Made by a program: the position numbers and the translations under genes
DNA from: Pseudomonadota bacterium
Lineage (GTDB): Bacteria > Myxococcota_A > Polyangia > Polyangiales > Polyangiaceae
Length of the DNA: 64,000 nucleotides
Direction: 5' to 3'
Assembly (NCBI GenBank): GCA_023431345.1
Contig: JAEYWK010000045.1
Location: 75,986-139,985 of the forward strand
Shown here: positions 56,935 through 64,000 of the stretch, piece after piece
Position numbering within the stretch: the stretch's first letter is position 1
Layout of the letters: each line of letters opens with the position of its first letter
Notes under the pieces: model-generated
Databases searched by the model: none
Told to the model about the DNA's origin: nothing
What the model saw: only the letters and a program-made list of their open reading frames with translations

Positions 56935-58182
56935 ATGAGTACGGCCCGCGCGGGCAGCCTGACGTTCCGCCGCGTGTTTCCGCGAGCGCTGCGCCTACTC
57001 TTGACCCTGCTCGCGGTGGTGCTGGTCGGCTTCTACGGCGCGGCGAGCAGCGCTCGGCAGCCGACCTCGGGCTGGAGCTACTCGAAGCTGCCCGTCTTTC
57101 TGAACCTGGCGCCCCGAGACGTGCGAGATCGCGCGCTTCGCGCCATGCGCGAGGCGGCCCAGCCGGACGGCGAGGTCGCCTTCGCGGCGCGCCGCGAGCT
57201 CGTGCGGCTCGGTGGCGCCGCCCTGCCTCACGTTCTGCCTCGACTCGATAGCCTCGAGCCGAGCGCGCGGGGCCGCGTCGCGCTCGCGCTCGGCCCCGTC
57301 GCGCTGCGCATGCGCGTGGCCAGCGCCGACGACGTCGCCAGCGCCGAGCGCGCGCTGCTCTTTTTCGGTCGTTTTTGGCAGGATCGGTCCATCGAGTTTC
57401 GAGCCGCCACCGTGCGCCGGGCCGTCGCGCGCCTGGCGGAGCGACCGCTCACCCTTCGCCGCGATGACGTGATCCACGCCGACACGTTCGCGCTCGAGCC
57501 GCTGGTGGCGGCCCTGGGCCGGGTCGAGACGGACGCCGACGTGGCGCGCGTGGCGCGGCTGCACTCGGTGCTGATGCACGTTGCCGAGCGCGGCCGTGCC
57601 CTACCGCCGCGCCCGACCCACGCCGACGCCGCGCGCGCGGTGGCTAGCTGGCAGCGCCTGTGGCTCGAGGAGGGCGCCGACTACACGGTGCTCGAGGGCC
57701 CGCGGCGCATCGCGGCCCTCGTGACCGAGACTCAGTTCGGCAAGTGGGTCGCGCAAGCGGCGCTGTGGCGGCTGGGCGCAGCCCAAGACGGCTCTCCCGT
57801 CCTCGCGCGCGTGCTGAGCGCGCTTCCCGCGAGCGCGCTGCACGTGCTTTTTCTGCTGCTGCTCGCGGTGGTGGTAGCAGCAGCGAGCGCGCTCGTGGAC
57901 CGCTCCGAGGGCTTGTTCGAGCGCGCGCGCGGCCGCGTCGCGACCACCGCCGCTTCGCTCGTGGCCTCGTACCCGGTCGTGCTCACGCTCGCGCTCGGCC
58001 TGGAGCTGAAGACAGGTGCCGGCGGCGTGCTCGGCGCCTGTGCCGAAGCGCTGCGGCGCGGCGACGTGAACCTGATGATGGGCATGCTGATTGGCCTCAC
58101 GCTGCTCTCGGAGCTGCTCGTCACGCTGCCGTCGTCGCTCGCGACGCTCGGGCGCGACCCGGACGCGCTGGAGGACGCATGA
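56935..58182 (+). CDS. Membrane protein, possible eroded DppB-like permease with inserted helical domain
   Basis: 415 aa. One N-terminal transmembrane helix (ALRLLLTLLAVVLVGFYGAA) is followed by a soluble region of about 270 residues with HEAT-like helices (REAAQPDGEVAFAARRELVRLGGAALPHVLPRLDSLEPSARGRVALALG). Three C-terminal helices end the protein. The last part (VASYPVVLTLALGLELKTGAGGVLGACAEALRRGDVNLMMGMLIGLTLLSELLVTLPSSL) recalls the end of DppB-type permeases, where ETIFSWPGLG and RRDYPVVQG normally stand. The core of DppB is replaced. The relationship is an inference from pattern and gene pairing. Confidence 0.55.
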   Translation: MSTARAGSLTFRRVFPRALRLLLTLLAVVLVGFYGAASSARQPTSGWSYSKLPVFLNLAPRDVRDRALRAMREAAQPDGEVAFAARRELVRLGGAALPHVLPRLDSLEPSARGRVALALGPVALRMRVASADDVASAERALLFFGRFWQDRSIEFRAATVRRAVARLAERPLTLRRDDVIHADTFALEPLVAALGRVETDADVARVARLHSVLMHVAERGRALPPRPTHADAARAVASWQRLWLEEGADYTVLEGPRRIAALVTETQFGKWVAQAALWRLGAAQDGSPVLARVLSALPASALHVLFLLLLAVVVAAASALVDRSEGLFERARGRVATTAASLVASYPVVLTLALGLELKTGAGGVLGACAEALRRGDVNLMMGMLIGLTLLSELLVTLPSSLATLGRDPDALEDA

Positions 58183-58889
58183 GCACGCGCTCGAGGTTGC
58201 CCGTGCTCATGGCGCAGCTCATCGTCCTCGTGTGGGGAGTGCTCGGCGTCATCGGCGCGCTCTCCCCGCGCTGGTCGCCGCTACTGCACGGCTTCAGCAG
58301 CGATCTGCTCGCCCTCACGACCGTGCTGGCGCTGGCGCTTTCGCTGGGCGTGCCGCTCGGCGCCCTCGCCGGCAGCGGCCCTCGCTGGATCGACGTGGGC
58401 CTCGGCTTCACCACGGACTGGATCGCCGCGGTGCCGGTGGTGCTGCTGATGGCGTTCGTGCGACCCGCCGGCGTCGGGCTCCTCGGCGGGCTCGTGCTGC
58501 TCGGAGCGCTGCGCGCGCTCGAGGTCGCCTGGGTGGTGAGGAGCGCGCTGCTGCGCGCGGCGACGCTGGATCCGACCTGGGCCCCCCGCAGCCTCGGTTA
58601 CATGCCGCTGGCCGTGTTCGTGAACCAGCGCTTGCCTGCCGCGGCCCGCCCCGCGCTCGCGCACCTGGCGTTCACACCGGTGTGGACCTTCCTGCTCGAC
58701 AGCGTGGCGAGCGCCGCAGGGCTCGGCGCCGCCACCTCCGAGCACGGGCTCGGCGCCCTGGCGGCGCGGCCGGACACCAGCGCTGGCGTGAGTTTCGCGG
58801 CGATTGTGGCGGTGCTGTCACTGACCTGGGCGCTACATCGACTCGGCGCGCACTACGGCTTGCGGCTGAGCCGGAAATGGCAATATTAG
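58179..58889 (+). CDS. Membrane protein, possible eroded DppC-like permease
   Basis: 236 aa from an ATG that overlaps the previous stop (ATGA). Five to six hydrophobic segments. It follows the DppC outline: an N-terminal helix, then LLALTTVLALALSLGVPLGALAGSGPRWIDVGLGFTTDWIAAVPVVLLMAFV. A loop of EAA type appears as VVRSALLRAATLDPTWAPRSLGYMPLAVFVNQRLPAA, where the canonical form would be EAARALGASxxxIxxRHxLPN, then two more helices. The usual Gly of the EAA loop is partly kept (SLG). No ATPase or binding-protein gene is nearby. Function unknown. Confidence 0.55.
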   Translation: MSTRSRLPVLMAQLIVLVWGVLGVIGALSPRWSPLLHGFSSDLLALTTVLALALSLGVPLGALAGSGPRWIDVGLGFTTDWIAAVPVVLLMAFVRPAGVGLLGGLVLLGALRALEVAWVVRSALLRAATLDPTWAPRSLGYMPLAVFVNQRLPAAARPALAHLAFTPVWTFLLDSVASAAGLGAATSEHGLGALAARPDTSAGVSFAAIVAVLSLTWALHRLGAHYGLRLSRKWQY

Positions 58890-58898
58890 CGCGTCAAC

Positions 58899-59543
58899 AT
58901 GGCTGGCCTTCCCGTCGTCACCGAGCGCACGTTCGAACAAGAAGTGCTGATGAGCGAGCTGCCCGTGCTGCTCGAGTTTTCGGCCGAGTGGTGCGGCCCG
59001 TGCAAGCAGATGGCGCCGGAGCTGCAAGCGCTCGCGCGTGAGCTCGAGGGCAAGGCCAAGGTGGTCACCCTCGACATCGACAAGTCGCCGATGATCCCAC
59101 GCCAGATGGGGGTGCAGTCGGTGCCCACGTTCGTGGTGTTTCAAGGCGGGAGGCCAGTGGGCGGCAAGGTCGGCGCGCTGCGTAAGGCCGAGCTCCGCGC
59201 CATGCTCGATCCATTCCTGCCGCGCGCCGAAGGGGCGATTCGTCCGGAAGAGCTGGTACAGCTGCTGCAAGCGGGCCGGGTGAGCGTGGTCGACACGCGC
59301 GAAGCCGCGGTCTTCAATCGTGCTCATTTGCCGAGCGCGATCAACCTTCCGTTCGAAGAAATCGAAGGGCGCTTGGCGGAGCTGCACATGCTCCCCGCGA
59401 CTCCGGTGCTCTACTGCCGCGCCGGCGATCGCACGAAGGACCTCGCGGCGAAGCTGGCCGAGCAGGGGCTGCCGGTCGCGTTCCTCGAGGGCGGCGTGCT
59501 GGCTTGGGAAGCCAGCGGACAAAAGCTGGTTCGCCCCAGCTGA
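58899..59543 (+). CDS. Thioredoxin-rhodanese fusion protein
   Basis: 214 aa, cytosolic. Residues 1-108 are a thioredoxin domain with WCGPC (C32, C35) and cis-proline P76 in SVPTF. Residues 113-212 are a single rhodanese domain with VVDTREAAVFNRAHLPSAINLPF and the active-site cysteine C173 in the loop CRAGDRT. Combining a disulfide reductant with a sulfur-transferase suggests that the thioredoxin reduces or releases persulfide from the rhodanese cysteine, a plausible sulfur-trafficking or persulfide-removal role. It starts 9 bp after the permease-like gene and converges on larC. Confidence 0.93.
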   Translation: MAGLPVVTERTFEQEVLMSELPVLLEFSAEWCGPCKQMAPELQALARELEGKAKVVTLDIDKSPMIPRQMGVQSVPTFVVFQGGRPVGGKVGALRKAELRAMLDPFLPRAEGAIRPEELVQLLQAGRVSVVDTREAAVFNRAHLPSAINLPFEEIEGRLAELHMLPATPVLYCRAGDRTKDLAAKLAEQGLPVAFLEGGVLAWEASGQKLVRPS

Positions 59544-59546
59544 GGC

Positions 59547-60905
59547 TCAAACGAGGGCCTGGGCGGCGGCGAGGGCGGCGGCGAGCACCACGCGCACGGG
59601 AACCCCGCTCGACTGGGCCGCGGCCGCGCACGCGTCGAACTCAGGCTTGAGCTGAGGCGGCCCGAACGGCCCCCGCGCCACCTTCACCGGCAGCGCCCCG
59701 AACTCGGTGTCGACGATGATGCTCTCGCGCGGGCGCTCGCTGCGCAGCACGCCGTAGCGGCGCACGCCGATGCTGCTGGTCTCACGCAGCATCACCGCTT
59801 CGATCACCGCGAGCGTGGCCGAGGTCGCCAAGGCGGACAGGGTCAGGCCCGGGCGCCCCTTCTTCATGGTGACGGGCGTGGCCCACGCGTCGAGCGCGCC
59901 GGCACCCAGGAGCTGGGCGATGACGTGACCGGTCAGCTCGCCCGTCATGTCGTCGACGTTGGCCTCGATGACGTGATGCGACGCGGCCTCGCTCGGCAGC
60001 TCGGCGTTCGCGGCTGGTTCTCCGAGCACGACGCGCAGCGCGTTGAGGCGGTCCGGCAGCGAGCGCGTGCCCGCCCCCCAGCCGATGGCGAGCGGCACGA
60101 GACCTGGCCAGCGCTGAAACCGCCGAGCCTGCGAGGCGACGATGGCTGCGCCGGTAGGCGTGACGAGCTCGGCCTCGACGCCGGCGTCATAGGTGGGGGC
60201 GCCGCGCAAGCAGGCCACCGTGGCCGGCGCCGGCAGCGGCAAGATGCCGTGGCGGCAAGCGACGCTGCCATGCCCGAGCGGCAGCGGCGTGCAGATCAGC
60301 TCGGCGTCGAGGTAGGCGAGCGCGGCCGCGGCCCCCACTATGTCTGCGATAGCGTCCACGGCGCCCACCTCGTGAAAGGCGACCTGCGACACCTCCGAGC
60401 GGTGCACGAACGCCTCCGCCTCGGCCAGACGCGCGAAAATGGCGAGGGCGCGCGCGCGCGTCGGCTCGTCGAGACGGGCGCGCCGGAGCAACTCCACGAT
60501 GCCAGCGTAGGTGCGCTCCGGATGGCGCCCGCGCTCTTCGACCACGAAGCGCACGCCGCCGATCACCCCCGTTTGCGCGGGGCGCACGCCGACCGCGACG
60601 CCTTCGATGCCGACGGCCGCGACGGCTCCCTGCACGACCTCGAGCGGGACCCCGACGTCGATCAACGCCGCGACCGTCATGTCGCCCGCGACGCCGCTGA
60701 AGCAATCGAAGTACAGGATCTTCCCTGCCCCCGCGCCGCGCTCGAGACGCGGATTGCCGAAGCGCAGCGCCTCGCCCTCACGCGCGTCGCCGTGCGAGTG
60801 GCCGCCGGGGCCGTGGGCATGGCCGTGCGATGGCGAGGGGCCGTGCCCCGCGCGCACGATCCCGGAAAACCGGGGCTTTTTTGGGGCGCCTTCGCGGCCG
60901 GTCAC
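59547..60905 (-). CDS. larC: Nickel-pincer cofactor biosynthesis protein LarC
   Basis: Inserts nickel into the pyridinium-dithiocarboxylate mononucleotide cofactor of lactate racemase-type enzymes (CTP-dependent). 452 aa. The core begins ILYFDCFSGVAGDMTVAALIDVGVP, followed by FHEVGAVDAIADIVGAA and LPLGHGSVACRHGILPLPAPAT, all typical of LarC. The N-terminal extension, about residues 20-45, is His-rich (GHGPSPSHGHAHGPGGHSHG) and likely binds nickel. It is a single uninterrupted chain, unlike the frameshifted LarC1/C2 of Lactobacillus. It overlaps the larB stop by 4 bp. Confidence 0.95.
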   Translation of the reverse strand: MTGREGAPKKPRFSGIVRAGHGPSPSHGHAHGPGGHSHGDAREGEALRFGNPRLERGAGAGKILYFDCFSGVAGDMTVAALIDVGVPLEVVQGAVAAVGIEGVAVGVRPAQTGVIGGVRFVVEERGRHPERTYAGIVELLRRARLDEPTRARALAIFARLAEAEAFVHRSEVSQVAFHEVGAVDAIADIVGAAAALAYLDAELICTPLPLGHGSVACRHGILPLPAPATVACLRGAPTYDAGVEAELVTPTGAAIVASQARRFQRWPGLVPLAIGWGAGTRSLPDRLNALRVVLGEPAANAELPSEAASHHVIEANVDDMTGELTGHVIAQLLGAGALDAWATPVTMKKGRPGLTLSALATSATLAVIEAVMLRETSSIGVRRYGVLRSERPRESIIVDTEFGALPVKVARGPFGPPQLKPEFDACAAAAQSSGVPVRVVLAAALAAAQALV

Positions 60906-61663
60906 GGGCGCTCCGCCGTCTTCATTTGGCGCATGACGGCCATGGCGGCGCCGAAGCCGTTATCGATGTTCACGACCGTCACGCCCGACGCGCAGCTGGT
61001 GAGCATGCCCATCAGCGCGGTGAAGCCCGCGAGCGCCGTGCCGTACCCCACCGAAGTGGGCACCGCGATCACGGGCGCGCCGACCAGCCCGCCCACGACG
61101 CTCGGCAGCGCCCCTTCCATACCGGCGATCACGATCAACACCTCGGCCCGATTCAGCTCGGGGAGGACCGCCAGCAGCCGATGCAGCCCCGCGACCCCGA
61201 CGTCGAAGAACCGCCGGCAGCCGATGCCGGCCATGCGCAGCGTCTCGATCGCTTCCTCGGCCACGGGCACGTCGCTGGTGCCTGCCGTCACGACGGCGAC
61301 GCGCGACTCGGCGCTGAGCTCGCGTGGGTGCGCTTGAAAGCTCGCCGTCCGCGCGGCCTCGCGGTACGAGAGCCCGGCCACGCGCGCCTCGAGCTCGTGA
61401 AACGCCGCTGGCTCGAGCCGGGTGATGAGCACGTCCTGCCCCGCGGCGATCAGGCGTGAGGCGACCCCGGCCATCTGCTCGACGCTCTTGCCGGGCGCGA
61501 AGATCACCTCCGCCATGCCTTGACGCAGAGCGCGGTGATGGTCGACTCGAGCGTAGGAGAGATCGGCGAACGGGAGCTGGCTGAGCTCCGAGAGCGCCGT
61601 CTGCACGTCCGTTTGCTGATTCTTCACTGCCTCCAGCAGCTGGGCGAGCCGGACCGGATCCAT
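60902..61663 (-). CDS. larB: Nickel-pincer cofactor biosynthesis protein LarB
   Basis: Carboxylates and dephosphorylates nicotinic acid adenine dinucleotide to start the nickel-pincer cofactor. 253 aa. The PurE-like C-terminal domain is clear: VAVVTAGTSDVPVAEEAIETLRMAGI, VIAGMEGALPSVVGGLVGAPVIAVPTSVGYG, and TSCASGVTVVNIDNGFGAA with the characteristic cysteine. The N-terminal domain includes ARVDHHRALRQGMAEVIFAPGKS. First gene of a larB-larC pair. larE, which provides the sulfur atoms, and the racemase larA are not in this window. Confidence 0.95.
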   Translation of the reverse strand: MDPVRLAQLLEAVKNQQTDVQTALSELSQLPFADLSYARVDHHRALRQGMAEVIFAPGKSVEQMAGVASRLIAAGQDVLITRLEPAAFHELEARVAGLSYREAARTASFQAHPRELSAESRVAVVTAGTSDVPVAEEAIETLRMAGIGCRRFFDVGVAGLHRLLAVLPELNRAEVLIVIAGMEGALPSVVGGLVGAPVIAVPTSVGYGTALAGFTALMGMLTSCASGVTVVNIDNGFGAAMAVMRQMKTAERP

Positions 61664-61750
61664 CGATTCAGGTAGTATCGTGGCAGGGAGGCTCCGCCAA
61701 GGGCTCGGCGGATATTTCCTCGGCCTGGGGTTCGTGCTTCTCTTCGGCTC

Positions 61751-62296
61751 ATGCCGGTGTTGTTAGCGCTCCCCCTGGGGCTGACGTTGGGCATCGGCTT
61801 CGCCTGGCTGTCGCGGGGCGAGCTGCGCCGCGCCGCCACGCCCGACCTCGCGGGTACGGGGCTCGCGATTGCCTGCTTGTTCGGTCTGCTCGTATTCGCC
61901 CCAGTGTCGGCCTATTTCCTCTCGTTCGAGCCGGACTGGTGCTTGGCCTATCTGGTCGACACCGCGCAAGCCAGCGCCGCGCTCACGCCCGCGCTGCTGC
62001 TGTTCGTCTTGGCGAGCGTGCCCGCGGGCTACCTCGGCGGGCGCATGCTGCTCGCTCGCTCGGGCGATGAGGCGGGCCTGCTGCGGAGCTTGGCGGCGGG
62101 CGTCGTCGTCACGCTGGGCGCGCTCATGCTGGGCCTGCGTCGTTTTGCGGTGCAGGGCAGCTACGCGCAGTTCCACGGTGACTTCGGCACTCAGCCCATC
62201 GCCGGCAGCTCCCTCGGCTACGCCGTGCTGCTGCTGGGGTTCTGGCTCACCGCGGGCTTCGGTTTCGCGGTATGGAACCTCCGCCGCCTGGATTGA
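61751..62296 (+). CDS. Integral membrane protein of unknown function
   Basis: 181 aa with about five hydrophobic segments (VLLALPLGLTLGIGFAWL, GLAIACLFGLLVFAPVSAYFL, LTPALLLFVLASVPAGYLGG, LAAGVVVTLGALMLGL, LGYAVLLLGFWLTAGFGFAVW). Between segments 2 and 3 a conserved-looking loop FEPDWCLAYLVDTAQ is exposed. No recognised family. It starts divergently from larB and ends 13 bp before the tldE/pmbA gene. Confidence 0.7.
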   Translation: MPVLLALPLGLTLGIGFAWLSRGELRRAATPDLAGTGLAIACLFGLLVFAPVSAYFLSFEPDWCLAYLVDTAQASAALTPALLLFVLASVPAGYLGGRMLLARSGDEAGLLRSLAAGVVVTLGALMLGLRRFAVQGSYAQFHGDFGTQPIAGSSLGYAVLLLGFWLTAGFGFAVWNLRRLD

Positions 62297-62309
62297 CGAA
62301 AAGAGCGAT

Positions 62310-63683
62310 ATGCCCGACCCCTCCTCAGACCCCACCCCCCGACTCCTGGAGCTTGCCGGTGCTCTCGTCGACCGAGCGCGCAAGCTCGGCGCCGACGTCG
62401 CCGAAGCGAGCGCGCGTACTGGCTGGGAGCTGTCTGCCAAGGTGCGGTTGGGCAAGACCGAGCTGGTCGAGGAAGCGGGTCACCACGGCGTCTCGCTGCG
62501 CGTGATCCGCGGCGGCCGAGTCGCCACCACCTCCACCAGTGATCTCACGGCGCGCGGCATCGAGCGCTGCGTCGCGGACGCGCTCGAGCTCTGCGCGCTA
62601 TCGGAGCCGGATCCGTTCGCAGGCCCGGCGGACTCAGCGCTGCTCGCCCGCCCTCCCTTTCCCGAGCTCGAGCTGCTCGACGTGAGCATCGACTCAATCG
62701 ACGCCGAGCAAGCCATCGAGCAGGCGCGCGTCGCCGAGCGAGCCGCGTTCGCTAGCGATGCGCGCATCCAGCTCAGCGAGGGCGCCACGTACTCGCGCAC
62801 CAGCGGAGCGAGCGCGATGGTGCTCTCGTCGGGCTTCCAGGGCGCGCTGCGCGGCTCGTACGCGGCGCTGGCCGTGGCCCCGGTCGTCGAGGACGAAGGC
62901 GGCAAGAAGCGCCGCGGTCACTACTACTCGGCGGCGCGCCGTCTCGTCGATCTCGAGTCTGCCGAGCACATCGGGCAGGAGGCCGCACGCCGCACCCTGC
63001 GCAAGCTCGGAGCGCAAAAAATTGCGACGACCGAGGCGCCGGTGGTGTTCGATCCCGACGTCGCGCGCTCACTGATCGGCAGCCTGGCGGGCTGCATCGT
63101 AGGCGGTGCGCTCTGGCGCAAATCGAGCTACCTGCTCGAGCGCGAAGGCACCGCCGTGGCGAGCCCTTTGGTCACGATCGTCGATGATCCATTGATCTCT
63201 CGCGCGCCCGGCTCACGTCCGTTCGACGGCGAAGGCCTGCCTTCACGCAAGAACGTGGTCGTGGAGGCCGGCGTGCTCAAGGGATTTTTGCTCGACTGTT
63301 ACAGCGCGCGCAAGCTCGGGCGCGCCTCGACCGGCTCCGCGTCGCGGAGCGGCGGCTCGATCGGCGCCTCCACCAGCAACTTCATCTTGCAAGCCGGCGG
63401 CACCCGCGCGGCCGAGATCGTGAAGAGCACCGCGCGCGGCCTCTACGTCACGGAGCTGATGGGATTCGGTTTCAACCCCGTGACGGGCGACTTTTCGCGC
63501 GGCGCCGCGGGCTTCTGGATCGAAAACGGCGAGCTGTCGTTTCCCGTGAGCGAGATCACCATCTCGTCGACGCTCGACGCGATGCTCAAGTCCATCGACG
63601 CCGTGGGCGACGACCTCGAGCTCAAGACGTCGACCGCTTCCCCCACGCTCCGCGTGGCGGGCATGACCATCTCCGGCAAGTAG
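62310..63683 (+). CDS. pmbA: TldE/PmbA-family metalloprotease subunit
   Basis: 457 aa from the ATG at 62310; an open frame upstream belongs to the membrane-protein region. It has the TldD/TldE architecture: a strand-rich N-domain (ELSAKVRLGKTELVEEAGHHGVSLRVIRGGRVATTSTSDLT), then PVVFDPDVARSLIGSLAGCIVGGA, DDPLISRAPGSRPFDGEGLPSRKNVVVEAGVLKGFLLDCYSARKLG, and YVTELMGFGFNPVTGDFSRGAAGFWIENGELSFPVSEITIS. The HExxxH zinc motif is not seen, so this is the TldE (PmbA) partner rather than TldD. The TldD/E complex degrades unfolded peptides and removes modified-peptide leaders. tldD is not in the window. Confidence 0.93.
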   Translation: MPDPSSDPTPRLLELAGALVDRARKLGADVAEASARTGWELSAKVRLGKTELVEEAGHHGVSLRVIRGGRVATTSTSDLTARGIERCVADALELCALSEPDPFAGPADSALLARPPFPELELLDVSIDSIDAEQAIEQARVAERAAFASDARIQLSEGATYSRTSGASAMVLSSGFQGALRGSYAALAVAPVVEDEGGKKRRGHYYSAARRLVDLESAEHIGQEAARRTLRKLGAQKIATTEAPVVFDPDVARSLIGSLAGCIVGGALWRKSSYLLEREGTAVASPLVTIVDDPLISRAPGSRPFDGEGLPSRKNVVVEAGVLKGFLLDCYSARKLGRASTGSASRSGGSIGASTSNFILQAGGTRAAEIVKSTARGLYVTELMGFGFNPVTGDFSRGAAGFWIENGELSFPVSEITISSTLDAMLKSIDAVGDDLELKTSTASPTLRVAGMTISGK

Positions 63684-63787
63684 CCTAGCGCCCACGGGCG
63701 GTGACGTCGGTCGCTCATCGCAACGAGCGCCGTGTCGCGATTCGCCGTTCACTAGGGAGTGTCCCTAATTGCTGGTCTCGGCGTAAA

Positions 63788-63809
63788 CGTGCCCGTGCCC
63801 GTGCCCGTG
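63788..63809. repeat. Hexanucleotide tandem repeat
   Basis: CGTGCC repeated three full times plus CGTG (22 bp), in the non-coding stretch after pmbA. No frame on either strand in this region looks like a gene up to the ATG at 63952. Confidence 0.85.
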
Positions 63810-63859
63810 GTCCGTAAGTTGCCGTCGGCGGTATCGGGACTGGTAGGCCGGGGTTTGTG

Positions 63860-63900
63860 GCGCGTGCCTGGCACGCGCGCGCCGCGGGCAGCTGCCCGCG
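63860..63900. repeat. Two adjacent perfect palindromes
   Basis: The first has 9-bp arms GCGCGTGCC / GGCACGCGC around one base (63860-63878). The second is an 18-bp perfect palindrome with arms CGCGGGCAG / CTGCCCGCG (63883-63900). They are only 4 bp apart and lie about 50 bp before the four-helix-bundle start. They could act as a terminator for pmbA, as protein-binding sites or as recombination ends. Confidence 0.8.
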
Positions 63901-63951
63901 CAGTCGACGGAGGCTCAAGCAACCAGCAGGTCGCGTGACCGATGGGGCGTG

Positions 63952-64000
63952 ATGCAACTCGATCACGAACGGCTGGATGTGTACGACTTGGCGCTGGAAT
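63952..64000 (+). CDS. Four-helix-bundle protein (partial, C-terminus outside window)
   Basis: Sixteen codons are visible: QLDHERLDVYDLALE follows the ATG at 63952. This is the characteristic opening of the four-helix-bundle family related to 23S rRNA intervening-sequence proteins (typically about 120 aa), common in myxobacteria. The assignment depends on a very short stretch. The 268 bp between pmbA and this start hold only the hexamer repeat and the palindromes. Confidence 0.6.
   Translation, partial: MQLDHERLDVYDLALE

Noticed and set aside
61670..61700. GATACT with upstream TTGGCG as a larB promoter
   Set aside because: The spacer is only 15 bases and the -35 box is poor; not listed as a feature.
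1..64000. CRISPR arrays, tRNA/rRNA genes, insertion sequences
   Set aside because: No regularly spaced direct repeats, no recognisable tRNA cloverleaf or rRNA segments and no transposase motifs were seen on reading through the window; a dedicated search was not possible.

Overview
The window is about 64 kb of GC-rich chromosome with bacterial gene structure, dense coding on both strands and many 4-bp stop/start overlaps (ATGA, GTGA, TTGA). The gene content points to a myxobacterium (Myxococcota), most likely of the Polyangia/Sorangiineae side. The signs are a gliding-machinery-like cluster with an AgmX/PglI C-terminal domain protein, a short polysaccharide export (OPX) lipoprotein paired with a separate outer-membrane barrel, FHA and PilZ proteins, a eukaryote-like Ser/Thr kinase and PP2C phosphatase, many TPR lipoproteins, and a four-helix-bundle gene at the right end. 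The taxonomic call is inference; I see no rRNA, tRNA, CRISPR array or intact transposon.

Left part (1-11.4 kb): a partial phosphohexomutase, a biotin carboxylase, rlmN, mazG, an enoyl-CoA hydratase/isomerase, cysK, ygfZ, a PDZ lipoprotein, a heme-oxygenase-like diiron protein, a class II glutamine-amidotransferase fold lacking its nucleophilic cysteine, and two envelope proteins. 

11.4-17.2 kb (minus strand): a compact operon moxR - acp - KS - KS - lipoprotein gene. Each ketosynthase (KS) protein has an intact Cys-His-His KS domain followed by a second, degenerate KS-like region without the cysteine. This is the best candidate for an undescribed system. Divergent from it are a 54-aa membrane protein and an LPG-synthase-type integral membrane protein. 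A leucine-rich-repeat lipoprotein, rluD, a small conserved gene, a GT-C membrane protein, maf and an outer-membrane protein follow.

23.7-37.5 kb (minus strand): first, a three-gene polysaccharide export unit read from a good sigma-70 promoter (periplasmic protein, BBP2-like barrel, OPX lipoprotein). Next to it is an 11-kb cluster of TPR proteins, small envelope proteins and an FHA-TM-TonB-like protein. This resembles the gltD-E-F-G part of the Myxococcus gliding/envelope complex, but no AglR/Q/S-type motor is present. An ECF sigma factor and its zinc-binding anti-sigma/TPR protein diverge from this cluster.

39.8-64 kb: fatty acid desaturase, PilZ protein, GT39-type glycosyltransferase, era-der, an ArsA-type ATPase, a CpsB/CapC-type phosphatase and a coupled run from a Ser/Thr kinase to an SUMF1-domain protein, a SpoU methyltransferase and a TPR lipoprotein. 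Then come a protein with an acidic tail, a zinc-ribbon/FHA protein coupled to a PP2C phosphatase, two membrane proteins resembling eroded DppB/DppC permeases, a thioredoxin-rhodanese fusion, larC-larB and tldE/pmbA. The right end is non-coding sequence with a hexamer repeat and two strong palindromes before a truncated four-helix-bundle gene.
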